Part shown: positions 61,692 to 64,000 of the stretch, one piece after another
Layout: each line of letters starts with the position of its first letter
Position numbering within the stretch: the stretch's first letter is position 1
From: Haloarcula ordinaria
Lineage (GTDB): Archaea; Halobacteriota; Halobacteria; Halobacteriales; Haloarculaceae
Length of the DNA stretch: 64,000 nucleotides
Assembly (NCBI RefSeq): GCF_029338275.1
Contig: NZ_CP119789.1
Location: forward strand, 3,100,001 to 3,164,000
Direction: 5' to 3'
Notes under the pieces: generated by a model
The model's input: only the letters and a program-made list of their open reading frames with translations
What the model was told of the DNA's origin: nothing
Database searches by the model: none
Program-made: the position numbers and the translations under genes

Positions 61692-61901
61692 TTAGGAATT
61701 GTCGACGAGGAATTCCAGTACGTACATCAGTATCACCGAGAAAATTACTGCCGTCAGGGCTGTGACTGTTCCTCCGGATGGCAATCCCACATTCTCACCG
61801 ACATTGAGATTTATAAACGCGTAAGCGACGGACAGAAATACAGCTATTTGCAGGGGGAGCAGGAGGGGCTGCAATCGCTTTCTGAAATCAGCCGTCGACA
61901 T
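61692..61901 (-). CDS. Two-helix membrane protein
   Basis: 69 residues. FRKRLQPLLLPLQIAVFLSV and TVTALTAVIFSVILMYVLEF are the membrane segments. Its ATG overlaps the stop of the next upstream gene (TGATG), so they are a translationally coupled pair. Confidence 0.6.
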   Translation of the reverse strand: MSTADFRKRLQPLLLPLQIAVFLSVAYAFINLNVGENVGLPSGGTVTALTAVIFSVILMYVLEFLVDNS

Positions 61902-62284
61902 TATTCGATTCCTTTTGGGGGTTCGTCACCCACCTCATTAGAACCTTCGCTCGGTCGCCCGAGTTTGTACAAATGGTACAATAAGAGGGCGCTTCCGACC
62001 ATTAGCCCCCATACTGCAATTAGTAGCGAGTCGATTCGTGGAATTATCCAATCCGCTCCAGTGCGTTCAGTGAGATCGCTGAGCGTGTTTACGCCGACTG
62101 ATGCCAGTACAACGATCGAACCCGCGAGAAGAGCAAATCCGAGTCTCGCAGTTCCTACGAACGGTTCATCGCTGTGCTTAAAGATCGTGTTTACTACCAA
62201 TTGGAGCAGGATTGCGACTGCCGGTATCAGTAGTGCGACCAACTCAACAAGGCGAAGACCGACAGCCACCCCATCAGTCTGCAT
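61901..62284 (-). CDS. Four-helix membrane protein
   Basis: 127 residues, ATG 62284. Segments LVALLIPAVAILLQLVVNTI, LGFALLAGSIVVLASVGV, and IDSLLIAVWGLMVGSALLLY. The C-terminus is acidic. Paired with the gene at 61692. The bases 62285-62510 hold nothing recognisable. Confidence 0.62.
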   Translation of the reverse strand: MQTDGVAVGLRLVELVALLIPAVAILLQLVVNTIFKHSDEPFVGTARLGFALLAGSIVVLASVGVNTLSDLTERTGADWIIPRIDSLLIAVWGLMVGSALLLYHLYKLGRPSEGSNEVGDEPPKGIE

Positions 62285-62510
62285 CGTCTGTGCGACTGGT
62301 TCCCGTCTTGAAAAAAGCTGGTATGCCGGAATTCACAGGCACACCAACCCATCTCATCAAAAGTGGGGCAGTATCAGCGTCGAGAAGGGGCCGCCGGCCT
62401 ACAAGGGTGGGGATGGTTGGGGGTGGCTCGTGGATGGCCGACGGCCTGTTTCGGTCTGCGATGGCGGGTTACTAAAACTGTGCGGACGTCTTCTACGCCA
62501 GATTACCGGC

Positions 62511-62809
62511 CTACTCTGTGGCGTTTTCCAGGTATTGTCCGAAGTCTTCGACTTCACCGTACTTCTCCCTGTTTTCAACCGCCAGAAGCCCCAGTTCAGT
62601 GATTTCATAGAGCCCCGAATTCTTCGCTGGACCAACTTTTTCGACAAGTCCGTAGTCAGCGAGCTGTGGCAGCCTGACGTTCACATGGCTTCGGCTTTTG
62701 TCGATCTCTTCAGAGATATTTACAGCACATTCCGACCGTCAGCAAGACAATCGAGTATCAGAAAATCGGTGGGGCGCTGAAGCTTCACGTCTATATCCTT
62801 ATTCGTCAC
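62511..62809 (-). pseudogene. phiH1-repressor-like winged-helix regulator, frameshifted
   Basis: From a GTG at 62809 the frame reads VKLQRPTDFLILDCLADGRN and stops. One base missing near 62725 (GTGCTG for GTGGCTG) moves it to ISEEIDKSRSHVNVRLPQLA, DYGLVEKVGPAKNSGLYEIT, LLAVENREKYG. This is the DNA-binding pattern of the phiH1-type repressors of haloarchaeal viruses. About 98 residues if joined. A palindrome at 62878 lies in front of it. Confidence 0.72.
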
Positions 62810-62877
62810 CCAGAATCCCTCCGTCCTTCATATTTCTTACAAGAGATGGTGGTTAGTGATGGTTGCATACAATGGCT

Positions 62878-62892
62878 GTTACCAGCGGTAAC
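62878..62892. promoter_or_regulatory. Palindrome upstream of the repressor-like gene
   Basis: GTTACC AGC GGTAAC, about 70 bp upstream of the phiH1-like start and between two divergent transcription units. A possible operator (inference). Confidence 0.35.
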
Positions 62893-63022
62893 TATTAGTG
62901 GTTGGGGTCAAGACGTGGTGAGTGAGGCTGACGCGACGCTCCATTGGGGGTCGTACTCTCGTGAAAACGGGTGCGACGCCGTGGTACCAACACGGGCGTC
63001 GCGTCGGTCAACGCACGACCGT

Positions 63023-63229
63023 ATGACGACACACGCACTCCGGGGACAAAAACGCCCCGAACGGTTCACGCAGTACGCATCGATTACTGACCGGGTAACT
63101 ACAGGTTGCTGTCCGGTTTGCGACCAGCCCATCGAGGGCTTCGACGCTGACGGACGGACGACCATCACTTCGTGCGGCCACAGTGCCGCCGAGACGACAC
63201 TGAAAACCATTCTTCAGAGCCATGAGTAA
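63023..63229 (+). CDS. Small zinc-finger protein
   Basis: 68 residues from MTTHALRGQKRPERFTQYAS (ATG 63023). CCPVCDQPIEGFDADGRTTI is followed by SCGHSAAETTL: CxxC plus a C/H pair make a zinc finger. It overlaps the next gene by 8 bp. It begins the second zinc-finger operon. Confidence 0.65.
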   Translation: MTTHALRGQKRPERFTQYASITDRVTTGCCPVCDQPIEGFDADGRTTITSCGHSAAETTLKTILQSHE

Positions 63230-63875
63230 CACCGACACCGAACCGAGCAACGACCAGCTGGCCACCGACGGTGGCATCGACCAGGACGTCGAGGAGATAG
63301 GCGTCGAAGCAGGCGCGGGCGAGTCCTGGGCGCAAGCCGCCGGCCGACTTCGCGACCGCGACGACGACCGCTGGCACTACTGCATCTGTGGGGCTCGCTA
63401 CCGGTCTCGCGGGGCGGCCCTTCGGTGCTGTGGTGACCGCTTCGACGACCTCGACGACGGTGGGGCCGGGCAGGCTGTTTCAGACGGCGGCCAGGACGTC
63501 GTCTACTACGCGGTGGGGAACTACGACGTCTACCACGAGCGCCGCGACTGTCACTACCTCCGACGTGCGGACTCTGTTCGTGAGTTGGTCGTGTCGACGA
63601 TGAACGGCACGCGTGAGCCCTGCGGTGGCTGTGTTGATACCGTCGACGGTCCTGACGGAGACGGTCGGCTCGTCGCGGACGGCGGGCAGTGTCCGAGCGG
63701 TACAGACCTACCCGACGAGTGTCCGAACTGCGGTTCGAGGAAGATACAGGGTCATCCGTCACGAGCGCCCCGGTCGCTGGGGCAAATGTGGTGCCCGGAT
63801 TGTGAGCGTGAAATCTGGAAAGAAGCCAGCGGTTGGTGGATGTGCGGGTTTGACGGCGAGGTGGTCAGTGTATGA
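63222..63875 (+). CDS. Cysteine-rich multi-zinc-finger protein
   Basis: 217 residues, ATG 63222. At least three metal sites: CICG with CCGDRF, then CGGCVDTV after HYLRRADSVR (including a DCHYL), then CPNCGSRK and CPDCEREIW. The last pair is a normal zinc ribbon. Linkers are Asp/Gly-rich. It overlaps the next gene (ATGA). Function unknown; the modular fingers suggest nucleic-acid or protein binding. Confidence 0.7.
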   Translation: MSNTDTEPSNDQLATDGGIDQDVEEIGVEAGAGESWAQAAGRLRDRDDDRWHYCICGARYRSRGAALRCCGDRFDDLDDGGAGQAVSDGGQDVVYYAVGNYDVYHERRDCHYLRRADSVRELVVSTMNGTREPCGGCVDTVDGPDGDGRLVADGGQCPSGTDLPDECPNCGSRKIQGHPSRAPRSLGQMWCPDCEREIWKEASGWWMCGFDGEVVSV

Positions 63876-63974
63876 GCGAAACGGACAGGCTCGCTCCCGA
63901 CGCCGTGTCCACAGTGCGGGTCGACACTCGATACGCGAGACGACGCTATCGTCCACATGGTGATGCACGCATGA
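63872..63974 (+). CDS. Small C2H2-like zinc finger, probable frameshift
   Basis: The ATG at 63872 (overlapping the previous stop) begins MSETDR. The protein-like continuation LPTPCPQCGSTLDTRDDAIV, HMVMHA with a CxxC...HxxxH pattern is in another frame, ending at 63974 with ATGA onto the next gene. No start codon serves that frame, so a one-base error or mutation near 63890 is likely. Without a shift, the first frame runs to the window end through MTVDWP. Confidence 0.45.
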
Positions 63975-64000
63975 CGGTCGACTGGCCCGCCGGGTTCGAG
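63971..64000 (+). CDS. Partial gene at right edge
   Basis: ATG at 63971 overlapping the zinc-finger stop; MTVDWPAGFE and then the window ends. Same operon as the zinc fingers. Confidence 0.4.
   Translation, partial: MTVDWPAGFE

Noticed and set aside
61590..62780. Plus-strand open frame of 396 codons
   Set aside because: It lies antisense to two coupled membrane-protein genes and the phiH1-like gene, and its sequence is not protein-like.

Overview
The window is from a haloarchaeon (class Halobacteria). The evidence is high GC, strongly acidic proteins with D/E-rich surfaces, archaeal TATA boxes about 25-30 bp upstream of often leaderless starts, Tat lipobox lipoproteins, HalOD1, HTH-10 (Bat-type) and ISH-type transposase proteins, and a Cbf5-type pseudouridine synthase. 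The genus cannot be fixed from the sequence alone.

Layout. (1) 1-8786 is ordinary chromosome: two Tat lipoproteins, an FAD oxidoreductase, thrB, a zinc ribbon, then the informational/nucleotide block adk - EMC3-like insertase - cmk - truB(cbf5), and a membrane PAS histidine kinase. (2) tRNA-Pro(GGG) at 8814-8884 is the boundary; everything to its right looks accessory and the right border is not inside the window. (3) 8995-12475 is a viral/plasmid-like operon of tiny overlapping zinc-finger genes ending in a replication-associated type of protein (frameshifted), followed by a 130-bp cluster of three GC-rich hairpins. (4) 13641-23319 is a cluster with a Bat-type regulator, six CPBP-family intramembrane proteases, one ABC exporter (ATPase plus permease) and a lipoprotein. 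Five transcription units share a TATA box followed by a GGAYTGATACGGC-like element, and one subunit of the cluster is partly duplicated and decayed. (5) 23404-39608 is a patchwork of insertion sequences, MITE candidates, three related copies of a short tyrosine recombinase bounded by inverted repeats, a pilin, an IS-interrupted receiver/PAS kinase, several lipoproteins and a zinc metalloprotease remnant. (6) 39652-54885 is a continuous minus-strand operon of about 18 start/stop-overlapping genes: many small multi-pass membrane proteins, two secreted proteins with hydrophobic C-termini, a 1348-residue repeat-rich spike-like protein, a P-loop NTPase and an MCM helicase. A small regulator-like gene is divergent at 55034. 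This looks like the structural and replication core of an enveloped-virus-like or plasmid-vesicle-like element. (7) 55478-64000 holds one more recombinase unit, a MITE, small membrane and secreted proteins, a phiH1-type repressor remnant and a second zinc-finger operon running off the right end.

Single-base frameshifts are common in the accessory part (about ten genes), several of them at runs of four or five G/C. They may be true decay or sequencing error; both readings are given. The most interesting objects are the 15-kb membrane/spike/NTPase/MCM operon, the multi-CPBP/ABC regulon with a shared promoter element, and the inverted-repeat-bounded recombinase units.
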